Shown: positions 21,901 to 28,559, counted from the stretch's first letter. The stretch: DNA of 52,859 nt from an uncultured Clostridia bacterium (GCA_944350265.1 CALVOG010000009.1:1-52859), one strand, 5' to 3'. Made by a program: numbers and translations. The notes: generated by a model from the letters alone, not told the origin.

Positions 21901-24900
21901 CTGGTAATATGTATAATTACTGCATAAATGATGGGGTGTTTATTGGATATGCAGCGCTTGCAGGAGGCGTTGTTGGATTTTTAAATGGAGAGCATACTGA
22001 TGCCAAGGTTATCGATTGTTATAACGACGGCAAAGTGCAAGCGGTGAGTTATTTAGATAAGAGCGAAGAAAATATTTCCGTGACAATATACGGACAAGTT
22101 GTTTCTAAATCTTATATGCTCTATAAAGATGGCAATATTAATACGGAAAGTGGTAATAACATTATTGCTTTCCAAAATGCAATAAACAACGCGAAAAAGG
22201 ACGGGCTTCCTGATGCTAATGTTGCTATTACAATAACCACAAATGTAGCATATAACATAGGTGATTTCCAAAATGACAGATGTTCGTTTGCATATGCGCT
22301 AGGTTATACTGACAGTGGAACTGTAAGTGGTAAAAATGGCAAAAATGCCGAAATCGTAAATGACGGCAATATTGGGATTATTCATAGCGAGGTTGCGAAA
22401 AAATATACCGTTCAAAGATACGCTGGAATAGAACTTGAAGAATCATACGCACAATATGGATTAATTAACAGAATTTCTAACTTGCCAAATGATAGCGTAG
22501 ATTTTGGTGATGTTGTTATCAGTGGTTATGATTCATATGGCTTCCCTAGCAGGCTAAATATTTACTATGATTACACTTTTGATATGAGGATAAGTGATGT
22601 GTTCTCAGTGAGAGATGGCGGTTCGAGCAAGTTCTGGGAAGTTGGCGCTGGTAACAAAATGAAAATCACAATCAATGACCCAACACCATATTTAAATAGC
22701 ACTAACCAAATAAATGTGTATGGTGCAGAATATGCTGGCGGTGATGCATCGCCTGGAGGAACAACGCAACGATATATTTCAATTCCGTTCTATTCTAATG
22801 TGAATAATGGCTATAACGGAGGTTCATATGAGGAATATGTTTATCGGCTGAATAAGGAGCGCTCGCTCTATAACACCGACGAAGAGGTGGAGTGCTATTC
22901 TAACATCGACGGCGAACTTGGTGAACTTTACGGAAAGATTCGCGAGGTGGTTTCGGATAACAGCACTGAAAAGCGCTTTGATGTGTGTGGCACAACGTAT
23001 AGTATGGTGTATAATGCTGGCCAACTTGAGGCTTACACCAAAGGAATAGACTTCTCTGGCTCCTTTGTGATTGACGAAATGCCAACTCTTACAAAAGGCG
23101 GTGAAACTTTGCAACACTCAAGCGTTAGAGTGAGCAGTATGGATTTCACGCTTAAATACAACGGCAATGATTCACTGCTTAAACCGCTCAGTTACTCGTC
23201 CTATGTGACATATGATGGGGATGCGAAAGGTTACAAAGTGAACTACGTTGTTTACTATGATAGAGATGAAATAAGCGAATGGCTGACTAATAACAAACTT
23301 ATGGGCGACGACGCCACTGGCAATATGGACGGCGTTTCAATCGGCATAGATTATGACGCTGAGTTCACCTTTAACGACAGCATCACGCTCAGCAAAAACA
23401 ACGTTGTGCGCGAAGGTAACAAGGTGACCTTTAAGTATCCAAACGCGAACACTCTCAAAGCGGAAAGTTTTGGTGAGTATTTAGAAGAGTTGGGTGTTGG
23501 TGAATTGCAAGAAAACCGATTCAAGGTTGATTTTGGCGATTCGGTTGATAAAACTCTTATTGCGTCATTACTTGGCGACGACGGAAGTTACTATATCACA
23601 TATGATATGGCAACAGGCGACGCTTACGCTGAATTTGACACCGAAAAGCAAGCAGAAGATTTCACAAGCGCCATTGACGGTACGGCAATGACGGTATACT
23701 ATTACGTTGTTGGCTCGGGCAATTTTGAAGAGGATGAAAGTCTTTTGACGGAGGTTGTTTCCTCGATAACTCCGCCAGAGGATAAAACGTATAACCTCAA
23801 TGTTGGCGCGTTTACTGGTGAAATTTATGGTAACGAAAACGCAGGCGCATATGATTTCACATCGAATGATGGCACCACTCTTCTCACAGCCACGTTTAAC
23901 GACGGCGAGAATGTGATTACTTTGAATTACGACGGTGCGAGCGGACTTGGCGGTGTGAAGATTGACCTAGAAGGCTGGGGTAGCATATATTACTATCCAA
24001 ACAGCGATAACAGTTACACTGCTGACCTCAACACAGGTGGCGCTGGCGTAACGGTTGAGAAGGTTACGAACGAAAACAAACTTGTCATTCGTTGCGACAA
24101 CAATGCGTATGAAGACTTCAAATTGGCGGTTCAAAGAGCAATCGTTTCATATGCTCAATCGTCCACTAGCGGTTCGATAGACGTTCCAAGATATATTGAC
24201 CAAGTGCTTAATGATAACATCACAATAAGATTTGCACTTGACACGAATAAGAGTGGGTATGACTTTAACTTCAGTGACAACACTGTGACAGTTAGCGCAC
24301 TTAACGGAAGCACCACTTTCGAGGCTGAATATCTCTATGACAGCCTTCTAGTGAGCGAAACCGGCAATGTGCAATACTTCTCTAACGGCAACAAGGTGAT
24401 GTCTGTTAAAAACGAGTTCAATTTAAGTAAGAACGTCGGCGAAAATGTTGGCATTAAAGATAATAGAGGCGCAACCTATCATTTCAGTGCGGGCGACACA
24501 GGCGAAAGCGACATTTGGGGCGTGACGGGCAGTTATACCCTCACCGCAATCACCGACGGCTCGCTTAACATTAATGTGTATAAGTTTGCAGATGGCACCG
24601 AAATTTGGGAGTATAACTCAACTTATGCTGAAATCACAAAGAATAACTCAACAACTTACCACGTGCGAACTTTGGCTAGCACTGGCGATGAAACATTGAG
24701 CGCTCCACTAGATAAAAAATACTTCTATCCAACTTCAACAGGCGCTTCCATTTTCGCAGGCGCGGAATTTAGCACGATTTCGAAGGGCAAGGACATTTTG
24801 ACCGTGTATGATGAGCAAAGCAACCTTGTGGATGAGGATGAGTTCTATCTTGTATACGAACTTGCAGTTGACGAAAGTGAAGAAGGTGAAGAAAGCACAA

Positions 24901-27545
24901 CGGTAGGGCAGATGATTCTCTATCCACTTAACGGTGAGATTTTGAAAATGACAATCACCAGCACCGCTCAAGGCGACCAAAGTGCGTCATTTGAAAAATA
25001 TGTCGGCTCCATAGACGGGTGGTTTAACTCGGCACCGAATTACTACTTCGTGGCTGAAAGTTATGCGAAAACTGAGAATGAGAGCGCATTGTTCGACATT
25101 GCAACCATCACCTTTGACGAAGATTTGCTTAAAAATGTGATTGACCTATTTAGCGAATATAGCGATATGGTGTTTGAGGTTACTGAGTATGGCAAAACTC
25201 TCAGCGAGAACGGCGAGCAGGTTATTCTTCACTATGGCACCGAAAGTGTGAATTACACGCCTTCAACTAATGCATCGTGGGATACTTCTTCCACAAGTTC
25301 CACATTTAATGTGAGCGACGACGGCAAGACGGTGACTTTGCGTGACGCTTACGAAGAGAACGAAAACAGCACCGTTGAGTTCGGCGTTCACAGCGGAAGC
25401 GTGGTGTTTAAAGGCACGGTGAAAAGTTCCACAGAAACCAATATTTCTAGCGATGTGCTGAAAGAAAAGGTGGAAGCGCTTGAAACCGCTGGGAATATTT
25501 CCAACATCATCCTCGCTGGTGATATCTTCTACGAGGGCAATATCGGGCTGGAAGGAGCAAAACTCTATGGCAACGGACACATCCTTAACATCTTCGGCGA
25601 TATGAGCGTTTGGAAAAATATGATTGAGGTGGAAAACGGCGGGCTTATTGATAACACAACTTTCGTGTTTATCGTTTCGCTTGGCGATTTCGCATATCAA
25701 GGCGATGGCGTCACCCCGATAGAGGACGACACAAGTGATTATGACGCGTCGCTTATCTACCTTGGCAACGGCGACGGCGAGATTGGCGAGGTGACAAATC
25801 TTCGCCTCTATGGTGCGCTTAGAAATATCTCCTCCGACACAACTTTGACGTCTAATAGTGGCGAAGTTGAGAATGCTAACATTATTGAAAGCGCACGCAA
25901 TGCTGACGGAGTTGGCTCGATAAGAATAAGAGATGTTTATCTAATTAACAGCGAACAAGGCGCAACTCAAACGGAAACGGGCGAGACGGAAAACGCGCTA
26001 ATTATTTCCAAAATGACCTTGCAAGGCGCAAGCGCACAGGCAAACGAAAGCGCAGTTGGTGGCGCGGATTTGGACGGCGCGAATGTGCGCACAAGAATCA
26101 ATGTTGGCAACAATGTGGATGCTTCAAGAACCTATGTTGTGCTTGGTGACGGCGCAAACGGCGCGAATGGAAATGATGGAAGTTCAACAGGCAGTTCTGG
26201 TTATAACGGCGGAAACGGCGGTAAGGCTGGGCAAGTTGGCTCCATTGGCTATGAGGACGGCGAAACCAATAGTAAAACCGCACAAGTCTTCTATGGTTTT
26301 GACGGCGTTGGCGGAAACGGCGGAAACGGTGCGGACGGAAAGAATGCAAGTGGAAGAGATGTAGGCGAGTTAAGTCAAGGTGGCGGTGGCGGTGGTGCCT
26401 ACGGTCTTGACGGCGCATACTACACTTTGAATACCACCAACGACCCAGGCGCCATTAGTTATGACGAGAACGCTTATTCAACCAGACTGCTTTCCAACCG
26501 CCGACAGGTAGATGCGGAAACTGTAATGCTTGACGGCACTTATCGCTCGGCACTTGGTGGCTCCGGCGGTTCCGGCGGACTTGGGTATATTTACTATAAC
26601 GAAGTAGCAGAAGATATTTCGGACGCATACAATAGAAACAACATTGGTTCTAATGGTGGACGAAAAGGACCGACATACTATTATGGCAATGGTGAAGATA
26701 TAAACACATATTATGTGACTGCTGGGGGAGGCGGTTCAGCGGGAATGAGACGTTTGAACGACGACGAAATAAATGTTGGTCAAACAGGAAATTACGGAGA
26801 TTTTGGAAGATTATTTGCGGCAAATACGCCAACTGACGCAAACGGTATTGGTAGAGGGGAAAGGAAACTACGACACATTTATACGTTTCCTGCCATTGTG
26901 GTTATAACTGACTATAAAGATAGCATGTATATTCTTTTTGTGAAATATAAAAAAGATGAAAATACAAAAGCTTATTATAGTTATTATTGGAGCGATCATC
27001 ATATTCAATATGCAAATGAATTTTTGTTTGGTAATTTGCAATATATTCCAGCATTTTCACACTGGTATACAGGTGTATCAAATGAAGAATATCAAACTGT
27101 TTACACCGATGCTTATGAAGGCGAAGGCGGGAAAGGTACATTGGGAAGGATGACAGAATCTCCAAATTATACTGCCATGGAAAAATACCTTACTAATTAT
27201 ATTAATTATAATAGTATTGATGGTAACACTTGGAGAAATTTGTTTGTAGGTGGATTAGGAGGACATTTCGAGGATGACACAATTATTAAAGATAGTGAAG
27301 GGAAACTGACATATTTATTCTTAGTCGGAGGAACTCCATACACTAAAGAAATTTATGGTTATACGATTTCAACGTCAACTATAATTGGGAGAAATGATTA
27401 TTTGGGAGGAATTCCTATTTCCGAAGATGTCTATGACCAATACTTCTTTTCGAGGAATGATATGGTGACAAGCGGTGGGTATTATGGCACGGCGCAGGGG
27501 CTTTCCTCGCCTGCCCGCACTGCTCTCGAGGTGGTGAATCCGTAA
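6987..27545 (+). CDS. giant secreted lipoprotein with Ig-like, beta-helix/GLUG-type and glycine-rich regions
   Basis: A single uninterrupted frame of 6,852 residues. Residues 1-22 are a lipoprotein signal peptide and LSAC gives the lipidated Cys23. Next comes a bacterial Ig-like (BIG2-like) region (about 27-120) and long beta-rich stretches. At least six blocks share a beta-helix layout (starting near residues 1124, 2311, 2790, 4245, 4611 and 6151). They begin with a phrase like IYNAEEF or IKNAEDF, continue with a MNDI or LDGNGFTI motif, and then many Gly-Gly-x-x-Gly turns (GGIAGY, GGLVGF, VGGVVG) typical of GLUG-type repeats. From about residue 6385 the chain is Gly-rich. No LPXTG, S-layer or choline-binding anchor and no catalytic motif is visible; surface attachment is by the lipid. 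The SD is strong. Adhesion or matrix binding is a reasonable inference but unproven. Two internal stretches have foreign codon use. Confidence 0.9.
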   Translation: MKKVALSILSVFMLLGGVILSACGGEKPTLSLSTNYVAIYTNDEDAPNSKYAKIEVALSNSKDGIGVQVESGSDVVTYSTSSTNSTSYTVTLTAIKSGSAKVKVYARADQSVYDYIDVAVKTLPTSTSIKDQNDSDGKTSLFVVKGGQGTSLAVDKYISFEPADVNVMDVVWSFDPKEVVTEAYQGDALSMAIIDGKLFVYEAYAGTIGSVVKVYAIVNNNEELSQELDFQVIEDSTINDFRVGGQTLMNENEEVKLTLVRNNAQNSEGLAPSAITGVLDVETFDEDMTLSLEVTTKSGEKVDEREYFAFSYTSSYDENIDTLKFVFNIDALYTDSSLEKLFGELNVDFVVSYSEYAYQINANEQVETDLILNLTFVPTSIVVRDGAGNDVGGNNVDLYSQYYGSQGYLVYSNVYPDDVPLQNSKYRIRVDIGNYGGNDVGDFLSVVNRSTGTPIEFSKALGSNTTYVSDEIENGTQIYLKSGNLGGLNSISNFQIHFEACGNLAVARTTLTANLYNINMGASMNVEEVFFDGDEMITSPNYDDVKYISSARNASGVADDAVYYFKISGISSTQGLSVEMVNNRNFAISMEQFSHSAEIGNQYVIVRVTVGLNDVEFNDSTSFHFTHKSGLNSKNVTLEAFCPLTSTAILNNSKGSNNVYEESTEGQNYFLSNGKIESVGAVDNSLSSLLVSAGSNVNLLFDNKNATLDVSNFANGYQLAFLEEGNVELEGLEFNDLSTSNLVEIYNANSNSFSTGASNNFAFLNGRLYVENAEFVTYIMVQFFGFDNDHNEVTLVRFFRLEGFYPVTSLRSNNSNVELISSESLSGEDEELSTLSVRLTLRSDDNPATYADLSHFKVILGSGTSYVVNDDAEQSGTLRANDFENMISLDKISYIYNDYLILTNFRVVNNELRFDITAESTKFQSFVNEIVQIRYQFKNTTLPELIDVRIEQVDRVESVKWMNGDDDSQIYLNVASDDHNDQVYTITTSVGPSTAYNKELAYYYHPLDKRQDVIRITTSSIGQTFTLSVRENGRGGWGYLYLLPADMIKYEGGVQSALTYTLVDGEYVAEYLPLADINSWYQDVINGTNGYLDYFVNVDDEKVYYKDIIIQISITVADGKSEETAIRIYSAEDFEKVIENPDLYYRIMNDITLENWQEISDFKGMIFGNTGNETIKISGNSFVNNLSGVIKDLNFQGDVDGGAFVAKMVGGENVNIDSYTRPTIDNVTVDVQFVDGKYAPSTLTGEVSYSGQNYSGIITAVNAGQILNSKVLGVTINSENADYLGGIAGYSFGLIDGASVEFYNFVDGPNKFTSGGYAGGIVGYFGASGSSATIRNSYVYAFNLDYDTTVSVTDTNKVNYNLVISAQNVSAIAGYVNRNDVGVTSRNVIETSFAFLGNLDELCPDNANVSILNSYITYYQVSGDMLYPHFAFYNENGGRGDLDYSGLASTDSWSLQGTVWEIENIEEEFNFGFPYLKNVKKTPTVSVEQTIQTVKGKSLQVSGGESGILYHYSVKELNLSGLESGELNAKNIISLSELFGVSNLEAESLLISVDDYRYASFSNISLSTNRVTGSSNGDFATVTLTLTSRTDFSVSKNFEVMILSAIPTFTTAFNGTEIRNNQIINIQTGTANMKSVEILLDNSIYLHGNKFTLNTDNYEYYNEFLNNQNEAGEEYFSYSINGNHMMLEAERASGAEYVSASISLGVKNLTSQEFTDYQNAIKENHTRTISLSAYDGANSLIVDTTSLSMKPLEAQSFSASLNSDSLNDKINLQFVYEGEVFDVEYTDGVNGSVVICENLKIDVSVIDNGNLNYTVLLSVNKDYRHKVDADYNLEVYVRPESQKTNDNFLKIVKLLVQKQTIEEVYIANYMVTGKQFRVSTWYYNKADRLTSTIMPGTETIVAVEVNPNFAHMTHFKLTYTLSNTQTGTISLSRLYYNSNYGYYVNSQTTETLNGTTERGLIVHPTDTDLRTGTYYFRLYVSSSFTANSTITLNFTFYDGEEVLKTETNTYSINYVQEAVVRVNGEATTILAKGDTAEVEVDVNADQTLERIYLLGHGNAITLTDSEIIDNGSYLTYRAYINTSVLSNLATGAETGAFTVEASVVGYVNGKATYKYSYATVYLVDFTVETDNVSIKSSEATRNYNGAVRDAFVSYINATGELSFDYNILPEEYNYNSANVEEANKVSELISKRNKFLSDGYYEDKNNNYYINYSYNAQTGTHSKLSLRDRLYYVGSDGSETPIYNSQQGRFITNSTFEFSGGEGGNSIKVKGLQSGIVHLRLKNTMVIAGRTINWKDYDFVVAIEVWTDEETPIPIYNAEEFLKYASGNADDDGNVSAGDYILMNDIVLSNYTPISTEFFNSLDGNGFTIFLNSFNMSTASTEINLALFSEVTSNSTIKNVRVNIYNGGQIKLNINNFDRINIAGFTLANNGIIYNCDVVAYYDVNKSLSSLSGATGLVVTFVKGSGGQAVNLTSGDISPDNINIAGFVLENNNIITNSRVGGETYGVIKEEFSERYYDEIDLPIFTVEGQGYVSGFAGENTGTISASFVSNAQINNKMRTTLSATAGFVRRNSGNINTSYVKGNYIPSPEDGIYYYAGSTITATGKVGGFVYSNSGTVKNSYVNFAIETTETRSYLSAGFVYENDSNGAVSLCFSQVKMADTNVTYINNMSFSGTNERNESLNQGDISYCYYYCDERNIDIQNKYDVGAYAITRVNAEDVFYHFSFSSEEGALDGIWTMNKVTGITLASADHIAFSNRYIVYDENNEEEYSLFYSTLRDYTTKVQIDLSYGSLRNPIIIKNAEDFAKATGKATEVEVSSYKKYYNDNEVFGHYRFVSDINFDMIDQNLDDNNDIKLTTTSKDFSGILDGNGFTIQNMILESLESAENYGLFARIDEGSVVNLGLEVASVHNGNANIVGTLAGTVIDSRLVGITLSLADSKDDEDALVAISIHGNNIVGGLAGAVFGDSKISDVTISDIDVAANYYDVTKRVVFQGFGGDGSVITPNENTGETLRGIIELGGSISSSVSSLSYAGGLAGYVDIYAYVGEEPKTYKGSVDYDDYDISTIRILNSINIYGEVAGGMVGYLSETTVGYDMGIELNADMGLSNPSYITAKNLYAGGIAGESYGGIFASYAEYTRELQDSIEENEYAYYNGTETVERGQTSIFSYTAEENTASINRHNDPYFVGGLVGFAGGGYISTSYNRLNVVSNVSSRAENNVYFGGIVGAVSADFYYSSLVMQARSQVSYFLNETYFSGVLNVSETSSAKAGGAIGFISADSIVGLKNVNTMPYYENDASNKGKLYGLIGGFETVKTDQSTTIMFPTHLYLLDNLNGHYDVITSGVVEGGESPTTSIAVSALYLAENHDIEANPSTRYNYIYGFTDSLINNYVEDKVSSNIGSDRIMQVEWIKDLSTMEVAYTKMNQYFLRNDWDPNYWEHEANTLYPRIVLTPRTNVIFLDAYEESIRQVLSAIATNSSLTVVVRGMREPDNPSAGYSDVDLTGVYKDGTAKVTNGAVNFSGRFVSYEEYMKSNDAGVIESWDYVVTDGGYVVGGVVGDNAGLILDKPLFENVDYGFVMSGLNLYYKNTGSISQDAGYTSLLVSRTATNGTFSNLDIHIDSSLILQADTYGMAGLLTAESVSSDFMNINIIFMREGGVTANHADITFKDSSAQNLTGGTQYFGILAGRMVQNSVYKAMTISNINFVAEEKYNIRNNSGGEIQDSTININFVRENSNAYTLYFGLLAGESDIAQRANISTFKMTSLNRYLENEYTINIDLDENGNSQTALTEAYIGSYFGKAKFTYIEGVLSDEGYPLNNINLTQGLDVVDEYLGLGFGVVSGNGTMSVSTNVQTDVAFTVRGNLKQEGSVLGNANIGGLIGQAEVNEIIIDDEVDSEVKITIPNNISSGSNLNVGSFIGSLTGSFKADAFNSLNTFEVIEESTSFNVRELNYGFIGLLTGHGSVTVEEQENSDQVMRSQDKVTVINASKDTDVNIGGLIGKVSVNTNNETNAVSANVISIESYVNMSTYTLKNNKRFVFGGVIGNSGSALLSIKKSGFGGQVKVEEADDDTEVTVGGVIGSLGNLGGESIITNGVSFGDVLVGYKNDSDALNVYNFGGMVGYYQANEEETEPRLKIEHSYSLMTSFNTRIRRNEDYNAGAIVGYGSGKVEFTDNYYSANVTFVLQTEEGNSDTYYIGEGGKNPGYYGYYVALDVPQASVDIVGEILRYARKVVSDANGNIVEGTKLNPIRLDAQSLSEKSAELNNKGDSLNWFYIDGALGGGDDYVTERIANLNNAVIVGNGQTVNFKSNEESTKVGENIEDNFGFVENMSTELDSFSAISGLIVNNTVSVVAGDNAVGGIVGATGANGTAMFYAVGATGTITVGEDGNPTVSGIAGLIAGEGLINNAYFDGDIYYSAGASGNVNGIAYASRKLSVYNTFSAGAVQTLSGVNDLSLFTNAGSNDNVLIKDCYTIMQHISLGNFGAGITNTDSVKNYTGTTEGEWFIDGSGEKFETHSVGYGGKEFYKYSFKVDREEDTPDPDSGYVDDDPNTLDPWFYSPYNNYGYATTAFGFLRNITVYHRDAILTGTGGTTGDETADAGNTGETTVNYNYRQYSIDEVIAIDESADYFYPILNSYMFDEMMELSRRDDDEIKECDRQYMLRYTISASGINRGDNFDRVRDGKQFTLDGRNNTLSFAGKTAGPVFNTIYGNLENLKFVDVNVKMDKSGYTISQSGQENTSDEMEVFGTLAYVSYGATIKNVSMQGSIKSDSSYQIVGGVVGIAVDSTLFAVESVVDFNLTQEQNSIVGGVVGYAFGTGKISYCSNAGNIEVEDSFARGTGNEAPSPIDYIEGGNRLISLSKAGENGLQSGDYVQIRVNLAYNGNMDVNGNVNVGSQNRLSPSSILGGVVGYTEMPIDHSFNTASIINGYKQFEASNSNTDAPYRVGHVVSGGVAGYSTNVITNSFNTGYIVSGNMYNYCINDGVFIGYAALAGGVVGFLNGEHTDAKVIDCYNDGKVQAVSYLDKSEENISVTIYGQVVSKSYMLYKDGNINTESGNNIIAFQNAINNAKKDGLPDANVAITITTNVAYNIGDFQNDRCSFAYALGYTDSGTVSGKNGKNAEIVNDGNIGIIHSEVAKKYTVQRYAGIELEESYAQYGLINRISNLPNDSVDFGDVVISGYDSYGFPSRLNIYYDYTFDMRISDVFSVRDGGSSKFWEVGAGNKMKITINDPTPYLNSTNQINVYGAEYAGGDASPGGTTQRYISIPFYSNVNNGYNGGSYEEYVYRLNKERSLYNTDEEVECYSNIDGELGELYGKIREVVSDNSTEKRFDVCGTTYSMVYNAGQLEAYTKGIDFSGSFVIDEMPTLTKGGETLQHSSVRVSSMDFTLKYNGNDSLLKPLSYSSYVTYDGDAKGYKVNYVVYYDRDEISEWLTNNKLMGDDATGNMDGVSIGIDYDAEFTFNDSITLSKNNVVREGNKVTFKYPNANTLKAESFGEYLEELGVGELQENRFKVDFGDSVDKTLIASLLGDDGSYYITYDMATGDAYAEFDTEKQAEDFTSAIDGTAMTVYYYVVGSGNFEEDESLLTEVVSSITPPEDKTYNLNVGAFTGEIYGNENAGAYDFTSNDGTTLLTATFNDGENVITLNYDGASGLGGVKIDLEGWGSIYYYPNSDNSYTADLNTGGAGVTVEKVTNENKLVIRCDNNAYEDFKLAVQRAIVSYAQSSTSGSIDVPRYIDQVLNDNITIRFALDTNKSGYDFNFSDNTVTVSALNGSTTFEAEYLYDSLLVSETGNVQYFSNGNKVMSVKNEFNLSKNVGENVGIKDNRGATYHFSAGDTGESDIWGVTGSYTLTAITDGSLNINVYKFADGTEIWEYNSTYAEITKNNSTTYHVRTLASTGDETLSAPLDKKYFYPTSTGASIFAGAEFSTISKGKDILTVYDEQSNLVDEDEFYLVYELAVDESEEGEESTTVGQMILYPLNGEILKMTITSTAQGDQSASFEKYVGSIDGWFNSAPNYYFVAESYAKTENESALFDIATITFDEDLLKNVIDLFSEYSDMVFEVTEYGKTLSENGEQVILHYGTESVNYTPSTNASWDTSSTSSTFNVSDDGKTVTLRDAYEENENSTVEFGVHSGSVVFKGTVKSSTETNISSDVLKEKVEALETAGNISNIILAGDIFYEGNIGLEGAKLYGNGHILNIFGDMSVWKNMIEVENGGLIDNTTFVFIVSLGDFAYQGDGVTPIEDDTSDYDASLIYLGNGDGEIGEVTNLRLYGALRNISSDTTLTSNSGEVENANIIESARNADGVGSIRIRDVYLINSEQGATQTETGETENALIISKMTLQGASAQANESAVGGADLDGANVRTRINVGNNVDASRTYVVLGDGANGANGNDGSSTGSSGYNGGNGGKAGQVGSIGYEDGETNSKTAQVFYGFDGVGGNGGNGADGKNASGRDVGELSQGGGGGGAYGLDGAYYTLNTTNDPGAISYDENAYSTRLLSNRRQVDAETVMLDGTYRSALGGSGGSGGLGYIYYNEVAEDISDAYNRNNIGSNGGRKGPTYYYGNGEDINTYYVTAGGGGSAGMRRLNDDEINVGQTGNYGDFGRLFAANTPTDANGIGRGERKLRHIYTFPAIVVITDYKDSMYILFVKYKKDENTKAYYSYYWSDHHIQYANEFLFGNLQYIPAFSHWYTGVSNEEYQTVYTDAYEGEGGKGTLGRMTESPNYTAMEKYLTNYINYNSIDGNTWRNLFVGGLGGHFEDDTIIKDSEGKLTYLFLVGGTPYTKEIYGYTISTSTIIGRNDYLGGIPISEDVYDQYFFSRNDMVTSGGYYGTAQGLSSPARTALEVVNP
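21485..22860 (+). other. AT-rich cassette inside the giant gene
   Basis: About 1.37 kb (residues ~4833-5291) in frame, with base composition and codon choice unlike the flanks. A 60-nt sample at 22081 has 28% GC, against about 50% for a sample at 17041. Flanking DNA favours GGC/GCG/ACC; this part favours GGA/GGT/AAT/ATT. Boundaries are estimated by eye to within some tens of bases. It still encodes beta-helix-like Gly-rich repeats. Confidence 0.7.
26600..27470 (+). other. second AT-rich cassette, near the C-terminus of the giant gene
   Basis: About 0.87 kb (residues ~6538-6828) with AT-rich codons; the 60 nt at 27001 have about 23% GC. The last 25 codons return to the host-like GC-richer pattern. 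It encodes the distal tip just after the Gly-rich stretch. Boundaries are approximate. Confidence 0.65.
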
Positions 27546-27672
27546 ATGTGATTCCTTAGAACACAAATCCATATAAAGACAATCAATTTCACATAAAAAC
27601 AAACTAAATTTACGTGAACAAATTAAATTCATACAACAAATTAAAAACGCACAACATAACCTAAATCCACAC

Positions 27673-27709
27673 AAAAAATGCTTAACGTCTTTTGCGTTAA
27701 GCATTTTTT
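27673..27709 (+). terminator. terminator of the giant lipoprotein gene
   Basis: AAAAAATGCTTAACG pairs perfectly with CGTTAAGCATTTTTT around a 7-nt loop, 130 nt after the stop. The symmetry allows termination in both directions. GTTAAGCA(T/C)TTTTT sequences also recur next to dispersed repeats at 43408 and 43540. Confidence 0.85.
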
Positions 27710-27714
27710 AAGCA

Positions 27715-27811
27715 ATACCGCTAAATGTCATTCTGAGCAAGGAGCAAGGCGACGCCAGCGAAGAATCTCGTCGTAGAACGGCTTTCAAAAACTCTAAAAC
27801 TTACCACTTTG
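27715..27811 (+). repeat. dispersed hairpin repeat, copy 5
   Basis: CTAAATGTCATTCTGAGC, a variable interior (with GGCG-AC-GCC), GCGAAGAATCTCGTCGTAG, and the ACTCTAAAAC...ACCACTTTG tail also present in copy 1. The 5' hairpin module is truncated to TACCG. Confidence 0.85.
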
Positions 27812-27853
27812 AGGAATGATTGGCTAACCACGAAACCTTAGAAAATACCCGTG

Positions 27854-28213
27854 TCACTTAATTATTAGGTAGGTGAGTATGGCGCCGAGGGCGCCTCCCA
27901 AAAAGGCGCAAAGAAAGGAAAGAAAAACCAAAAGTGCGTTTCTCTTTTCCTTCTTTTTTGGTCGCTCATTTTCAAGTATTTCAACGCCGTAAGGCAGAAC
28001 GGCAAGACAGTAGGTGTCGTCGTCATCATACTTAATCGAAATCATATCCTCGCGTTCAAGGTGCGTGAGGATGTGCCTTATGCCGTCGCTGTCGGTGCGG
28101 AAGCGTTTTGGCAGAGCGCTTATTATGTCGGCGCTTTCAAAAATCTTGTAACTTCCGCCACTGCTTCCGTTTGCCAAAATCTTAAGAACAAGCATACTTT
28201 TTGTGTCTAACAT
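27854..28213 (-). CDS. membrane-anchored winged-helix-like protein
   Basis: 119 residues from the ATG at 28213. The N-terminal ~80 residues look like a small winged helix: a helix, then ADIISALPKRF, a second helix, and a short beta wing. After a basic linker (PKKKEKRN), the last ~25 residues form one transmembrane helix. A paralogue with the same layout begins at 52537; aligning the two supports this start rather than an ATG 13 codons upstream, which lies inside a probable -10 element (TAAAAT). No SD is present. Membrane-tethered DNA-binding proteins can link envelope signals to transcription, but the ligand and target are unknown and DNA binding itself is inferred. Confidence 0.65.
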   Translation of the reverse strand: MLDTKSMLVLKILANGSSGGSYKIFESADIISALPKRFRTDSDGIRHILTHLEREDMISIKYDDDDTYCLAVLPYGVEILENERPKKKEKRNALLVFLSFLCAFLGGALGAILTYLIIK

Positions 28214-28252
28214 ACACTTATTTTTGCAAATTCGCCACAATTTTATTCTCAT

Positions 28253-28559
28253 CAGCCGATAACTAAGTGCAAGTATGTTAATGTTTTTTGCAAATTGTAA
28301 TAATTAAAATTTCTAGGTTACATTTTAATTAAGTTTTTTCATTCCATTTTATAAATATCCTATTTTAAGTTTTGCCTGCTTGAATCAAAAAAAATGGAAA
28401 GATTTTTATAAATGATGTGACGAACATTTTTTTTCACAATGTGGATATCTCTAAATGGTTGAAATTTTTGTTCACTAAACATTTTAACCGATTGTCACCT
28501 TTTTATTAAGCATTTTTGTTGCAATTAATTTTTCTTTGCGCTAGACTAACATTTTTTGC
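28253..28559. other. divergent intergenic region
   Basis: About 300 nt between divergent genes, AT-rich, holding promoter elements on each side (minus-strand TTGCAC and TAAAAT near 28245-28276). I see no repeat, RNA fold or ORF worth reporting. Confidence 0.4.

Noticed and set aside
26098..26418. Arg/His-rich minus-strand frame in the glycine-rich region
   Set aside because: Antisense shadow of the GGC-rich codons; no start signal.
6987..27545. Polymorphic toxin or polyketide-synthase-type giant gene
   Set aside because: No Rhs/YD repeats, toxin tip motif, adenylation, ketosynthase or carrier motif was seen; only beta-rich and glycine-rich repeats.
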